A stretch of 64,000 nucleotides of DNA from CAVSJA01 sp963728145 (GTDB lineage: Bacteria; Bacteroidota; Bacteroidia; Chitinophagales; Chitinophagaceae): the NCBI GenBank assembly GCA_963728145.1, contig CAVSJA010000009.1, forward strand, positions 476,077 to 540,076, in the 5' to 3' direction. This document shows positions 8,163 through 16,735 of the stretch, in pieces. Under the pieces are notes generated by a model. The model ran no database searches. It had not been told where the DNA came from and saw nothing but the letters and a program-made list of their open reading frames with translations. The position numbers were made by a program, and so were the translations under genes. Position 1 is the stretch's first letter. The number at the start of each line of letters is the position of its first letter.

Positions 8163-8780
8163 ATGAAGAAGATTAATACAATCATTTTTGATTTGGGAGG
8201 AGTGTTGATAGACTGGAATCCGAAATATGTTTATAAAACCATTTTCCAGGACGAAAAAGATATGGATTGGTTCTTTCAAAATATCTGCACATTTGATTGG
8301 AATGAAGAGCAGGATGCGGGGAGAACAATTGCTGAAGCAAACGAGATATTGATAAGAAAACATCCGGATCATGAGGCCAATATACGCGCATACTATGATC
8401 GTTGGGAAGAAATGCTCGCCGGACCAATTGAAGAAACGGTTGAAATACTTCGTGAGCTTAAAAGGAATCCGGAATTTAAATTATACGCACTCACTAACTG
8501 GAGCGCAGAAACATTTCCCGTTGCTTTAAAGAAATATGAATTCCTGCATTGGTTTGATGGAAGAATTGTTTCAGGAGAAGAAAAGCTTCGCAAACCATTT
8601 CCGGAAATTTATCGTCGTCTTGTCAATAAATTTTCTATCGATGCTGGCGCTGCGCTTTACCTGGATGATAATCCGCGAAATCTTGTGCCCGCGAAGGAAT
8701 TGGGAATGGCTACAATTCATTTTCAGAATCCAGGACAGTTTCGAAGGGAACTTATGGCCCGTAACTTGATAGGTAGGTAA
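8163..8780 (+). CDS. HAD-superfamily hydrolase (YihX-like phosphatase)
   Basis: A 205-residue class I HAD phosphatase. Motif I is FDLGGVLIDW at residues 9-18, where the first Asp is the nucleophile. Motif II is TNWS, motif III is the Lys of SGEEKLRKPFPEIY, and motif IV is YLDDNPRN. The arrangement matches the YihX/glucose-1-phosphate phosphatase-like branch, which acts on small sugar phosphates; the exact substrate is not evident. It probably shares a transcript with the preceding acetyltransferase and runs toward the convergent secreted-protein gene. Confidence 0.88.
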   Translation: MKKINTIIFDLGGVLIDWNPKYVYKTIFQDEKDMDWFFQNICTFDWNEEQDAGRTIAEANEILIRKHPDHEANIRAYYDRWEEMLAGPIEETVEILRELKRNPEFKLYALTNWSAETFPVALKKYEFLHWFDGRIVSGEEKLRKPFPEIYRRLVNKFSIDAGAALYLDDNPRNLVPAKELGMATIHFQNPGQFRRELMARNLIGR

Positions 8781-8800
8781 TCATTCCCATATATAATACC

Positions 8801-8840
8801 GTTGTCAACCTTATCAACCCCGTCAACCCTGTCAACCTTT
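8801..8840. repeat. TCAACCTTG-word repeat, arm 1
   Basis: Four tandem copies of a nine-base word (GTCAACCTT / ATCAACCCC) between convergent genes, overlapping the end of the secreted NTF2-like gene. A second block with the same word and orientation lies upstream of that gene at 9481-9517. The two are direct rather than inverted copies. Confidence 0.8.
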
Positions 8841-9383
8841 CCCTAGGTACTTCTCCGGAATAGGCACATCCGCGCTTTCCGCCTGCCAAAATATCGTCAC
8901 AACCCACCATCTCTTTCCATCATTCCATAACTGAAAACTATTGATACCACGCATAAAAGGTTTTTCGTCTGTTGTTGCACGTTTTGCTGCATAAGTGCTG
9001 AACACATGTACTACGGATCCAAATTGATCAACCTTACGTGATATTTCAGTTTCAAAAAATCCATTCTTTTCAAGATTGGGACCGCTCAATGAAATATAAT
9101 CTTCAACATTCATTACTCTTCTGCCCATCGTCCCATCCTGGCGCTTGCCTGTTGCTATCATTCTGGCATCTTGTACAAACAGGGTTCGCATTCTATCCCA
9201 ATTCCTGGCCTGCCCCGCCGGACCCGAGATCACATCATACACCGCCGCAATAATTCCCTCTAACGAACTCACATCTTTTGGATCTGCAGGAATACTGTCC
9301 GCAGGACTCCGTGAGTCCACGATGCGGTTTGCAAATCCGGTTAGGGAAATCACCAGAATAGAGCATAGGAGAAACAATTTCAT
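8832..9383 (-). CDS. Secreted NTF2/SnoaL-like protein
   Basis: A 183-residue protein with a signal peptide (MKLFLLCSILVISLTGFA). The mature part has the layout of an NTF2-like cone fold: a helix with AAVYDVISGP, then RTLFVQDARMI, and C-terminal strands FQLWNDGKRWWVVTIFW. Such domains bind small hydrophobic ligands or act as isomerases, but no catalytic pattern is clear. The start is placed at 9383 because it gives a clean signal peptide. Longer in-frame readings translate the TCAACC repeat into a WVDMVDKVDKVDK string that is not protein-like. Confidence 0.75.
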   Translation of the reverse strand: MKLFLLCSILVISLTGFANRIVDSRSPADSIPADPKDVSSLEGIIAAVYDVISGPAGQARNWDRMRTLFVQDARMIATGKRQDGTMGRRVMNVEDYISLSGPNLEKNGFFETEISRKVDQFGSVVHVFSTYAAKRATTDEKPFMRGINSFQLWNDGKRWWVVTIFWQAESADVPIPEKYLGKG

Positions 9384-9480
9384 ACAAGTAATTTTCGCCA
9401 ATCTAGGAAGAATAGGATTGGAAACCTTGACTGCCATATTGCAATTTGATAAGAGGCTGATCCACAACCTAATAGGGGCC

Positions 9481-9517
9481 TTGTCAACCTTGTCAACCTT
9501 ATCAACCATGTCAACCC
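9481..9517. repeat. TCAACCTTG-word repeat, arm 2
   Basis: Four tandem copies of TTGTCAACC-type words in the 229-base gap between divergent genes. Same orientation as the block at 8801-8840, so the two direct blocks bracket the NTF2-like gene. No other gene is visible in this gap. Confidence 0.8.
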
Positions 9518-9612
9518 AAAAGTTAAAAGGTTGTTTAAACAACCACATTAAGAAATCTCTAACAAACCCGGGACATTAATTTGAGTCACAGTAATATAGG
9601 AGGACCTATACT

Positions 9613-10767
9613 ATGAAAGGGAAAATTTTACTAACTATTATGGCCGCGATGATTCTAATTTCCTGCGGGTCAGGAAAGAAATTCCAGGCCACTACATCAG
9701 AAGACAAGTCATTATTCAAAGCCATTAACGAACTGAACAAAAAACCCCAGAACGCCAAAGCCCAAAATGACTTACAAATTCTTTACAATAATGCGGTGAT
9801 CCGTCACGAGGATGCGATCGAAGTCTATCGTACTGGCACCGACGAACATCGTTACGATAAAATCCTGAATGAGCTGAACGCACTTCAGCACATTTATAAC
9901 AGCTTGCAGGCTGTACCAGGTACTTTCGGTATCGTAAAACCGAAAAATTATATCCGCGAAATAGAAGACACGCGCAAGGAAGCGGCAGAGGTCTTTTATG
10001 TAAAGGGAAATGATTTTTTCGTAATGGAGGGAAGGGAGAATTCTTTGCAGGCGAATGCATATTTCAAAAAGACGAATGACTATGTGAGTGGTTATAAGGA
10101 TGTGCAGGAGCTGATGAAGCAATCTTACGAGAGAAGTATTGTGTACGTGGTGATCAATCCGATCGAAGACGGTAATATCTATTTCTCAGGACTGGGTAGT
10201 TGGGGTTCAACTGACTTTCGCTATCGTCCGCAGGATTACCAGGAATCATTGGTGAGAGATCTCGGAGGTCAATCTGCTAACTATGTACCTGCGAAGTTTT
10301 ATACCGATCGTGAAATTAGAAGGAACGATGTGGAAGTTGACTGGGAAGTTGATATCCGTTGGAGAAATATCGATCCGTTGAGGACAACTCCGAATCAATA
10401 TTCAAGACAGGTGAGTAAGAGTATCGAAATTGGTCGTGACACAGCGAAAAAACCGATCTATCAAACAGTATACGCAACCTTATATATTACACAACGCAGT
10501 TATTCAGTACGTGGAGATCTGGAATATCGCATCACCGATCTGAATGAAAGATCAACAGTAGACCAGGGATTAGTATCAGATGATGTTAATTGGTCAGAAA
10601 GTTCGGCTACTTATACAGGTGATTCAAGAGCATTGAGCCAGGATGATTGGAATTTGGTGAACAACAGGAATTATAATAATAATATTAGTCGAGGAGATGT
10701 GCTCAATAGCCTGATGCGAAGGTTATATCCAGACCTAAGACGTAGAATTCAACAATCAATTTATTAG
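9613..10767 (+). CDS. Lipoprotein of unknown function
   Basis: A 384-residue lipoprotein: the signal MKGKILLTIMAAMILISC ends in a good lipobox, so Cys18 is the predicted lipid anchor. The first 130 residues are helical and rich in charged and Asn residues (NELNKKPQNAKAQNDLQIL), resembling a repeat or TPR-like solenoid. The second half is beta-rich. I do not recognise the family. The start is preceded by AGGAGG at 9599-9604, a true Shine-Dalgarno sequence and unusual for this genome. A strong terminator follows about 40 nt after the stop. Confidence 0.78.
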   Translation: MKGKILLTIMAAMILISCGSGKKFQATTSEDKSLFKAINELNKKPQNAKAQNDLQILYNNAVIRHEDAIEVYRTGTDEHRYDKILNELNALQHIYNSLQAVPGTFGIVKPKNYIREIEDTRKEAAEVFYVKGNDFFVMEGRENSLQANAYFKKTNDYVSGYKDVQELMKQSYERSIVYVVINPIEDGNIYFSGLGSWGSTDFRYRPQDYQESLVRDLGGQSANYVPAKFYTDREIRRNDVEVDWEVDIRWRNIDPLRTTPNQYSRQVSKSIEIGRDTAKKPIYQTVYATLYITQRSYSVRGDLEYRITDLNERSTVDQGLVSDDVNWSESSATYTGDSRALSQDDWNLVNNRNYNNNISRGDVLNSLMRRLYPDLRRRIQQSIY

Positions 10768-10807
10768 GACGGTTTAGAACGGGTATTTTCATTGGGATTC
10801 AATTTGC

Positions 10808-10831
10808 AAGCCCCGCGAAAGCGGGGTTTTG
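10808..10831 (+). terminator. Rho-independent terminator
   Basis: GCCCCGC GAAA GCGGGG followed by TTTTG forms a compact GC-rich hairpin with a GNRA-like loop and a T tract, 40 nt after the lipoprotein stop. Confidence 0.8.
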
Positions 10832-10850
10832 CATTGTTGCCCTCACTCAT

Positions 10851-11105
10851 CCCTTTTGAACCTTGTCATTTCGAGCCCGGTATAATTAAAGCAATCCCGA
10901 ATGGCGGTAATCAGGGCGAGAAATCTGCGGAATCAGGAACAGCTGGCATTACGGTCAGTTGCTCATTCCGCAGATTTCTCGCCCTGGCTTCTTTAATGCG
11001 GAGGTCCCGGAATTATACCGGGCTCGAAATGACAAGGTTCATGGGGGGAGGGGCTCGAAACGATAAGGGTCAAAAGGGTGCTGTTCGAAATGACAAGGTT
11101 CAAAA
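10851..11105. repeat. CCTTGTCATTTCGA-type inverted repeat, copy 1
   Basis: A long imperfect inverted repeat. The outer arms are CTTTTGAACCTTGTCATTTC and its complement, and the inner arms are GGCGAGAAATCTGCGGAAT and its complement. A further partial arm follows at about 11066-11105. It occupies the rest of the 356-base gap between the convergent lipoprotein and type IX genes, and no gene is visible. A related copy is at 45425-45616. Similar GTCATTTCGA...GAGAAATCT repeats are common in Bacteroidota genomes. Confidence 0.85.
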
Positions 11106-11123
11106 AGGAGAATCAAAAAACTT

Positions 11124-12803
11124 CTATTGCTTAATTATCTTATCCGTCACCAATACCTGATACTCATTACTGATCTTAACCCAATACGTTCCTTTACTCA
11201 ATCTATCCAATCCATCAATATTGATTTGCTGATTGGCATTGGTGAGAATGATCTTCTTCTTAATCACAATCGCACCATTTGAAGAAAAGACTTCGATGGT
11301 ATAATTGTCTTTAGCAAAGTTTTCGAAACGGACCTGCAGCTGATTTCCAGAAACGGGGTTGGGGAGAATGCGGATGTTAGAAGATCCAGTACATTTCACC
11401 GGAACATTTTCCACTCCTGAATAATGTTCCTGCATATCAGGTTCAATTATTTTCAAACGATAAAAACCATTTGGGGAAGCGTTTCTAATGAGATAGCTAT
11501 ACTTGTTTGTAATATTTCCTCCATTGATTGTAGCGATCTTTTTAAAACCGGAATTAAGATCCGCCATTTCAATATCGAAGCTTTGCGCCTTCTCTGACGC
11601 CTGATGAGACCAGGTCAATAGTACATCGCATTTTTGTGCTATTCCAGAAAAAACCAATGTGTTCAAGGGGAGCCCAAATGAAGATCCAGCAAACCCAAAC
11701 TCACCGAAACTAAAAAATCCACCCCGCGAAAGACCATCTACCGAAGTAAAACAATCATTGGGATTTCCTGCAAAACTATTGTTGCGCGTTATAAAATATG
11801 AAAACGAAGGAGCGGCCAAGTAATTCTGAGGGAATATTACCATCCTGTAATCGTTCAACGTGATTCCCGCTGCACTTAACATCCATTCTCCGAATTGATT
11901 GCCGTAATAATTGGTAACCGTGCCGGCACAATAAACAATATTGCCAGAAATAAAATTTGAACTTCCCTGTTGGAAGTAGCCCGTGACGTAATCAAGCTTG
12001 TTTGGTTTTGTGTCAATATAGAAATACTGCACTCCACGCGAAGCTGAACCAGATGATGAGGGTTCAAGTCCAAGAGGAAATCCATATTTTCCAGGACTTG
12101 CCGGATCAATCGCTCTTCTGAATTTTCCAATGATATAGCCTGAATCTACCTGGCTTAACTTTCCATTTATCGTCACGGTATTATTGTAAAGCTTATCGAG
12201 TCCGTCATCTGGATTCATCAGTCCAAATATGGATGAATAATTCATTCCATTGACTGGATAATCGATGCTGCCCGAAGATCGAATATCGTGTGTTACCAAT
12301 GTATTCAATACTTCTGCGCTATTGATAGAATTATTATCAATCCATTTCAAAGGAGCTTTAAAATTCAAACTGTTCCTAACATCGGCTACATTCCCGTTTC
12401 CCGACAGGTAAACATAGCCGGTTGAATTGCTGAGTTCGAGATTGAAAAATGAACCATCGTCCAAACCAATTTTCGATTGACCACCACGCACCGCGTAGCT
12501 TCCTTGTATAAACTGCCTTTCATCCAGGTTCACTTGCCGATTGTACATTCGAAAGGTTCCAATTCCCCTTTGCTGAAAAAAGTTATTGCTATAAAGATTT
12601 CCCTGCACTTCAATAAAACCATTGTTGATTAGCCAGGCCTGTGTTGCATTACCATTGTTATGCATATCACCCTGTACACATAAGAGTGTGCCCGCCTGAA
12701 TGCAGACCGTATCTCCATTGTTATACCATTCGTAATCGTGCTGCGCTTTTGAGGCGAAAGCGCAGAAGAGGAAGAAAGACAATAAGGTGGTGACGGATTT
12801 CAT
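11124..12803 (-). CDS. Type IX secretion (type A sorting domain) protein
   Basis: A 559-residue secreted protein. It has a signal peptide (about residues 1-20), a central part with many short beta strands and few charged residues that resembles an adhesin-like or beta-helical domain, and a C-terminal sorting domain of about 80 residues. The sorting domain shows ILPNPVSGNQLQV, then SSNGAIVIKK and RLSKGTYWVKIS, the standard pattern for export by the type IX secretion system and attachment to the cell surface. It follows the S74 tail-fibre-like gene by 13 nt and is probably co-transcribed with it. No enzymatic motif is seen. Confidence 0.85.
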   Translation of the reverse strand: MKSVTTLLSFFLFCAFASKAQHDYEWYNNGDTVCIQAGTLLCVQGDMHNNGNATQAWLINNGFIEVQGNLYSNNFFQQRGIGTFRMYNRQVNLDERQFIQGSYAVRGGQSKIGLDDGSFFNLELSNSTGYVYLSGNGNVADVRNSLNFKAPLKWIDNNSINSAEVLNTLVTHDIRSSGSIDYPVNGMNYSSIFGLMNPDDGLDKLYNNTVTINGKLSQVDSGYIIGKFRRAIDPASPGKYGFPLGLEPSSSGSASRGVQYFYIDTKPNKLDYVTGYFQQGSSNFISGNIVYCAGTVTNYYGNQFGEWMLSAAGITLNDYRMVIFPQNYLAAPSFSYFITRNNSFAGNPNDCFTSVDGLSRGGFFSFGEFGFAGSSFGLPLNTLVFSGIAQKCDVLLTWSHQASEKAQSFDIEMADLNSGFKKIATINGGNITNKYSYLIRNASPNGFYRLKIIEPDMQEHYSGVENVPVKCTGSSNIRILPNPVSGNQLQVRFENFAKDNYTIEVFSSNGAIVIKKKIILTNANQQINIDGLDRLSKGTYWVKISNEYQVLVTDKIIKQ

Positions 12804-12816
12804 AGGGAATGATCTC

Positions 12817-13629
12817 CTATTCTTTTTTCTTCAATTGTTCAATTTCCTTTTTTAATTTTTCTATTTCCGCCTGTTGTTCTTTAACAGCATTTATCAGGGT
12901 ATATAGCAATTCACTTGGATCAACCATTTTGGTATCCTTCAGTTTTTCATTCGGCGCGAGGAACACCATGCGTGGGGCAATCTGTTCAACTTCCTGTGCA
13001 ATCAACCCTACATATTCTTTTGAATCGCCACCAAATTCCGGTTTATAGCGAAAGCTTACAGGTCTTAATTTCAGTATAAGGTCAAGACCATGCGAATAAT
13101 CCTGGATTCCTTCTTTCAATCTTGCATCTGAGAAAACGGCCCATGATCCCCCTCCTATTTTTCCAGCAATTCCATTGGAATAAAATTCAAAAGTTGGGGT
13201 TTGTGATTTCAATCCCGGCACTTTTAATCGAAGCCTGTCAGCACCTACATTATCCCATGAAAGAAATCTTCCTGCTTCATCCATGGCGTCCCAGCCAGCA
13301 CCTCCTACCCTGAAAAAGGTCTTTCCACTCAAACCATCTGAATTATTGAAATCGCCGCCACAATTCTCAATCACCAGCATTCCATTTAAGTCTATATTCC
13401 CATCAACCGAGAGTTTGTGCCGGGGATCTGTAATGCCTATTCCGACGCTGCCTTCTATGATAGCGCCATTTATGGGGGCAGTGGAAGAAATGAAGTTAGT
13501 GCCGATGGATATATTGCCTCTAATCGACAGTTTACTTAAAGGATTATTTGTACCGATTCCAATATTCTGGGTAAGGGCATGAGCCGAAAAAAGGCTCAGG
13601 GCGAGGATAATACTACCACTCTTGCTCAT
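12817..13629 (-). CDS. Secreted tail-fibre-like protein with S74 (endosialidase chaperone) domain
   Basis: A 270-residue protein with an N-terminal signal peptide and then NIGIGTNNPLSKLSIRGNI repeats, a motif common in Bacteroidota tail-fibre-like proteins. Its C-terminal intramolecular chaperone domain reads SDARLKEGIQDYSHGLD and YVGLIAQEVEQIAP, which is peptidase S74: family members trimerise and self-cleave before a conserved Ser. It ends in a coiled coil (EQQAEIEKLKKEIEQLKKK). The same NVGIG/KLEV motif opens the three paralogues at 31415, 35003 and 37149, which lack the S74 domain. Probably a trimeric surface fibre; no phage genes are nearby. Confidence 0.85.
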   Translation of the reverse strand: MSKSGSIILALSLFSAHALTQNIGIGTNNPLSKLSIRGNISIGTNFISSTAPINGAIIEGSVGIGITDPRHKLSVDGNIDLNGMLVIENCGGDFNNSDGLSGKTFFRVGGAGWDAMDEAGRFLSWDNVGADRLRLKVPGLKSQTPTFEFYSNGIAGKIGGGSWAVFSDARLKEGIQDYSHGLDLILKLRPVSFRYKPEFGGDSKEYVGLIAQEVEQIAPRMVFLAPNEKLKDTKMVDPSELLYTLINAVKEQQAEIEKLKKEIEQLKKKE

Positions 13630-13727
13630 AGGTAATGAGATTTATTCCGTTTAACGGAGTGGCACGGATTTTAAATTCAGTTGCCTGCATTTAGTCAGGC
13701 AAGTTTTAACCAGGATACTAATACCAA

Positions 13728-14342
13728 TTATTTAAACTGGCCATCTGTAGCTGAAATCAGCGATACAGAAACCTGTCCTTTGCTTTTTACTTTTAAAGAA
13801 TGAGAGCCTGTTTTATAAATATCGCCTGACAAACTTGTTTTTGTATTTGCACTACTTCTCTTGCTTACAAAATAGCCGGTGAAAATGTCCTTGTTCTTTT
13901 CTTCAAAGGAAGAATTCAACAATCGAAGCTGTTTCCATGTACCCGGCGCCATTTCAACATAAAAGCTTATATCATCAAAATGAAAATCTCCATTTCCGTT
14001 TACTGCAGAATAAAACCAAAGCCTCCATGCATCCTCCTGAACTTTTCCAATTACAGTATAAACTGTCCATTCCTGCTCTGTTCTTGACTCAAGCGTAAAA
14101 TCGCTATTGATAAAATCTTCCTTTCCTTTACCAACAGCAATCCCATGGATCCTTACTTTTGATAAAGTATCAGCCGGATTTGATTTCACGGCAATCTCAT
14201 ACCGGAAATTCTTTCCCCGCAATTCTTTTACAGATACTTCCTTGACGAAATAGAATTCTTCTGCGAAATAATACCAATTCTGTTGAGCCGAAACGGTGAG
14301 CATGGCAAATGCAAAAAGCAGAAAAAGAAAGCCCTTTTTCAT
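13728..14342 (-). CDS. Secreted protein, possible carbohydrate-binding fold
   Basis: A 204-residue protein with a clean signal peptide (MKKGFLFLLFAFAMLTVSAQ). The beta-rich body has FHFDDISFYVE near residue 120, typical of jelly-roll domains of the carbohydrate-binding-module type, where an Asp pair sits at a calcium site. I do not recognise a named family. It lies between feoB and the S74 gene on the same strand with gaps of about 95 nt on each side, so a shared transcript is possible but not evident. Confidence 0.7.
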   Translation of the reverse strand: MKKGFLFLLFAFAMLTVSAQQNWYYFAEEFYFVKEVSVKELRGKNFRYEIAVKSNPADTLSKVRIHGIAVGKGKEDFINSDFTLESRTEQEWTVYTVIGKVQEDAWRLWFYSAVNGNGDFHFDDISFYVEMAPGTWKQLRLLNSSFEEKNKDIFTGYFVSKRSSANTKTSLSGDIYKTGSHSLKVKSKGQVSVSLISATDGQFK

Positions 14343-14437
14343 GGGTTCGGATTTAGTCTGAAAATAAAACGGGAATCGACCAAAAATGTTGTGACTGAGG
14401 GAACTAGTTATCGAAGGAATAAGACCAACTGTCGAAA

Positions 14438-16573
14438 TTACTTAAGGAACTGGAAGACAATGAGGCTCATCACATAAGCCAGAATAGTCATATATACGAA
14501 CTGGATGATTGGCCATTTCCAGGACCGGGTTTCCCTTCGCACCACGGCCAGCGTACTCATGCATTGCATCGCAAGCACATAGAAGATCATCAAAGACATG
14601 CCGGTAGCAAGGGTATAAACTTTTGAACCATCGGGTCTTTTGGTTTGAGCCATCTTTTCGGTGAGCTTCCTTGAATCTGCATTATCGCCGCCTTCCACAC
14701 TGTAAAGAGTAGCCATAGTGCCTACAAAAACTTCTCGCGCTGCAAACGAGGTCAACACAGCAATGCCGATTTTCCAATCGAATCCCAATGGTTCGATCGC
14801 CGGTTCGATTGCCTTACCCATAATACCCGCATAGGAATTCTCCAATAGTTCAGCGCTTCTTTGGCGATTGAGTGAATCTGCTGAACCAGGATCCCGGGCA
14901 ATACGCAAATTAAAATGTTGATTCACTTCGTTCCTTCTTTCACCTGGTCCAAATGAGCTTAAAGCCCATAGAATAAGACTGATCACCATGATCACTTTAC
15001 CGGCGTCGAATACGAAGATCTTTGCTTTGTTCACCATTGTTACCAGCACATTATTCCATCTTGGCTCACGATACATCGGTAATTCAAGAATGAAGAAGCT
15101 CTTCTCTTTAATCCGGATGAACCATTTTGCGACATAGGAAACGATCAGGGCCATCACAAGCCCAAGGAGGTACAATCCCATCATTACAAGTCCTTGTTGA
15201 CTTAAGAATCCAAGAAAGTATTTTTTAGGAATAACAAGCGCGATCAAAATTGTATATACAGGAAGGCGTGCGCTGCAACTCATTAAAGGCGTAATGAGAA
15301 TCGTAAGCAAGCGTTCTTTACGGTTCTCGATATTTCTTGCGCTCATGATCGCGGGCACTGCGCAGGCAAAACCACTGATCATCGGCATTACGCTCTTTCC
15401 ATTCAAGCCAACTTTACGCATCAGCTTATCCGTTAGGAAGCTGATACGCGCCATATATCCTGTGTCTTCAAGAATGGTGATAAGACCGAACAGGATCATG
15501 ATCTGCGGAATAAAAACAAGTATCCCACTAAGCCCTGCTATTATTCCATTCACCAATAAATCTCTTCCCCATGTTGAAGGAAGTATGCTTGTCAACCAAC
15601 CACCAAGTTCAGCAAATCCCCATTCGATAAGATTCATTGGGTATTCTGCCAACCAGAACACACTTTGAAACAATAGGAAAAGGACCGCAAGCAATATGAG
15701 ATAACCCCATCGGCGATGAAGTAATAGATCATCCAATCTATCGGTAAATAATTTCCGCTGCATCGGGGAAGGTTCCGATACAGATTGTTTCAAAATGCCA
15801 TCGATACGTTGATAACGCTGTAGTATTTCTTCCGCCTGTACACGGGTATGATTGAACTTATTTGAAAGCTCAATATGTTCGATCTTTTGCTGAAGATCAT
15901 GATCCAGCGAAAAAGATTCATGATTGATCAGGTAGTGAATAGCCTGGTAATCGCTGAGCGGGATCAGTGATTTAAGATTTCCAACAGCAGTGCTTGCAAG
16001 GGCTTCATTATTGATGAAATCGCGAACGGGGGCCTTGTATAAATGCAATGCGGTTTGTTCGATTGCTTTCTTTAATTGAGGAATACCCCTGTTTTTTCTC
16101 GGGTTGATTGGAATTACCGGAACACCCAATTCCCTTTCCAGCTCGGCAACGTCGATCTCGATATCTTTTTGTTTAGCGATATCAAGCATACTAAGCCCAA
16201 CCACAACGGGAAGTTTGAGGTCGATGATCTGCGAAACAAAAAGAAGATTTCGTTTGAGATTACTTGCGTCAGCTATGAGTACAACAACATCGGCCCTGAT
16301 CTCTTTATCCTGTTGCATTAACACCCGGTAGGCCACCCATTCATCTTCCCGTCGCGGGTAGAGACTGTAAGTACCCGGCAGGTCTATAACCGTGGCCGTC
16401 AGCTCGAGAGAAATTCGGCAGGCGCCCACTTTCTTATCAACCGTTACCCCCGGGAAGTTTCCAACGCTTTGGTTCATGCCAGTAAGCACATTGAACAAAG
16501 AGCTTTTTCCGCTATTGGGGTTTCCTACCAGAGCTATGTTGATATTCCTTGACAATCCGACAAAAATAACCAA
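14438..16573 (-). CDS. feoB: Ferrous iron transport protein B
   Basis: A 711-residue inner-membrane Fe(II) transporter. The N-terminal GTPase domain shows GNPNSGKSS (G1), DLPGTYSL (G3) and GLSMLDIAKQKD (G4 region), followed by the cytosolic helical bundle. The membrane part has the conserved SCSARLPVYTIL segment and FAAREVFVGTMATLY. No feoA gene lies next to it. The start is uncertain: no ATG is available, and candidates are TTG at 16573 or a second TTG six codons further in, the latter just behind a TATTTTTG box. Expression is likely iron-regulated, but I see no Fur box. Confidence 0.93.
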   Translation of the reverse strand: MVIFVGLSRNINIALVGNPNSGKSSLFNVLTGMNQSVGNFPGVTVDKKVGACRISLELTATVIDLPGTYSLYPRREDEWVAYRVLMQQDKEIRADVVVLIADASNLKRNLLFVSQIIDLKLPVVVGLSMLDIAKQKDIEIDVAELERELGVPVIPINPRKNRGIPQLKKAIEQTALHLYKAPVRDFINNEALASTAVGNLKSLIPLSDYQAIHYLINHESFSLDHDLQQKIEHIELSNKFNHTRVQAEEILQRYQRIDGILKQSVSEPSPMQRKLFTDRLDDLLLHRRWGYLILLAVLFLLFQSVFWLAEYPMNLIEWGFAELGGWLTSILPSTWGRDLLVNGIIAGLSGILVFIPQIMILFGLITILEDTGYMARISFLTDKLMRKVGLNGKSVMPMISGFACAVPAIMSARNIENRKERLLTILITPLMSCSARLPVYTILIALVIPKKYFLGFLSQQGLVMMGLYLLGLVMALIVSYVAKWFIRIKEKSFFILELPMYREPRWNNVLVTMVNKAKIFVFDAGKVIMVISLILWALSSFGPGERRNEVNQHFNLRIARDPGSADSLNRQRSAELLENSYAGIMGKAIEPAIEPLGFDWKIGIAVLTSFAAREVFVGTMATLYSVEGGDNADSRKLTEKMAQTKRPDGSKVYTLATGMSLMIFYVLAMQCMSTLAVVRRETRSWKWPIIQFVYMTILAYVMSLIVFQFLK
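16561..16568 (-). promoter_or_regulatory. Candidate -7 box (TATTTTTG) at the feoB start
   Basis: On the minus strand TATTTTTG matches TAnnTTTG and lies 5 nt before the second candidate TTG start of feoB. If used, that would make the inner TTG the start codon and the message nearly leaderless. Confidence 0.35.
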
Positions 16574-16720
16574 TGACCCCTTGTTCCACTTACGATAAAA
16601 GTAAAAGATGAGGGATTTTGGATTTTATTAGGCAATAGCCTGAAATTCTATGGATTTAACTCAAATTCAAGGTTGGCAAAATCTAAAATATGCAATGTAA
16701 AATCTAAAATAGCCTCCCCT

Positions 16721-16728
16721 TATCTTTG
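16721..16728 (+). promoter_or_regulatory. Candidate -7 box (TATCTTTG) for asnS
   Basis: An exact TAnnTTTG match that ends 7 nt before the asnS ATG. The predicted transcription start would fall at or next to the start codon. No clear -33 element is visible. Confidence 0.5.
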
Positions 16729-16735
16729 CGCCACT

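Noticed and set aside
9384..9548. Longer N-terminus for the NTF2-like protein
   Set aside because: The extra residues are the translated TCAACC repeat (VDKVDKVDK), and the ATG at 9383 begins a normal signal peptide.
10792..11160. 122-residue coding sequence in the gap before the type IX gene
   Set aside because: It is made of the terminator and the long inverted repeat translated through.
12817..13629. Prophage tail-fibre region
   Set aside because: The S74 protein has a bacterial signal peptide and sits beside a type IX secreted protein. No capsid, portal, terminase or integrase genes are present.
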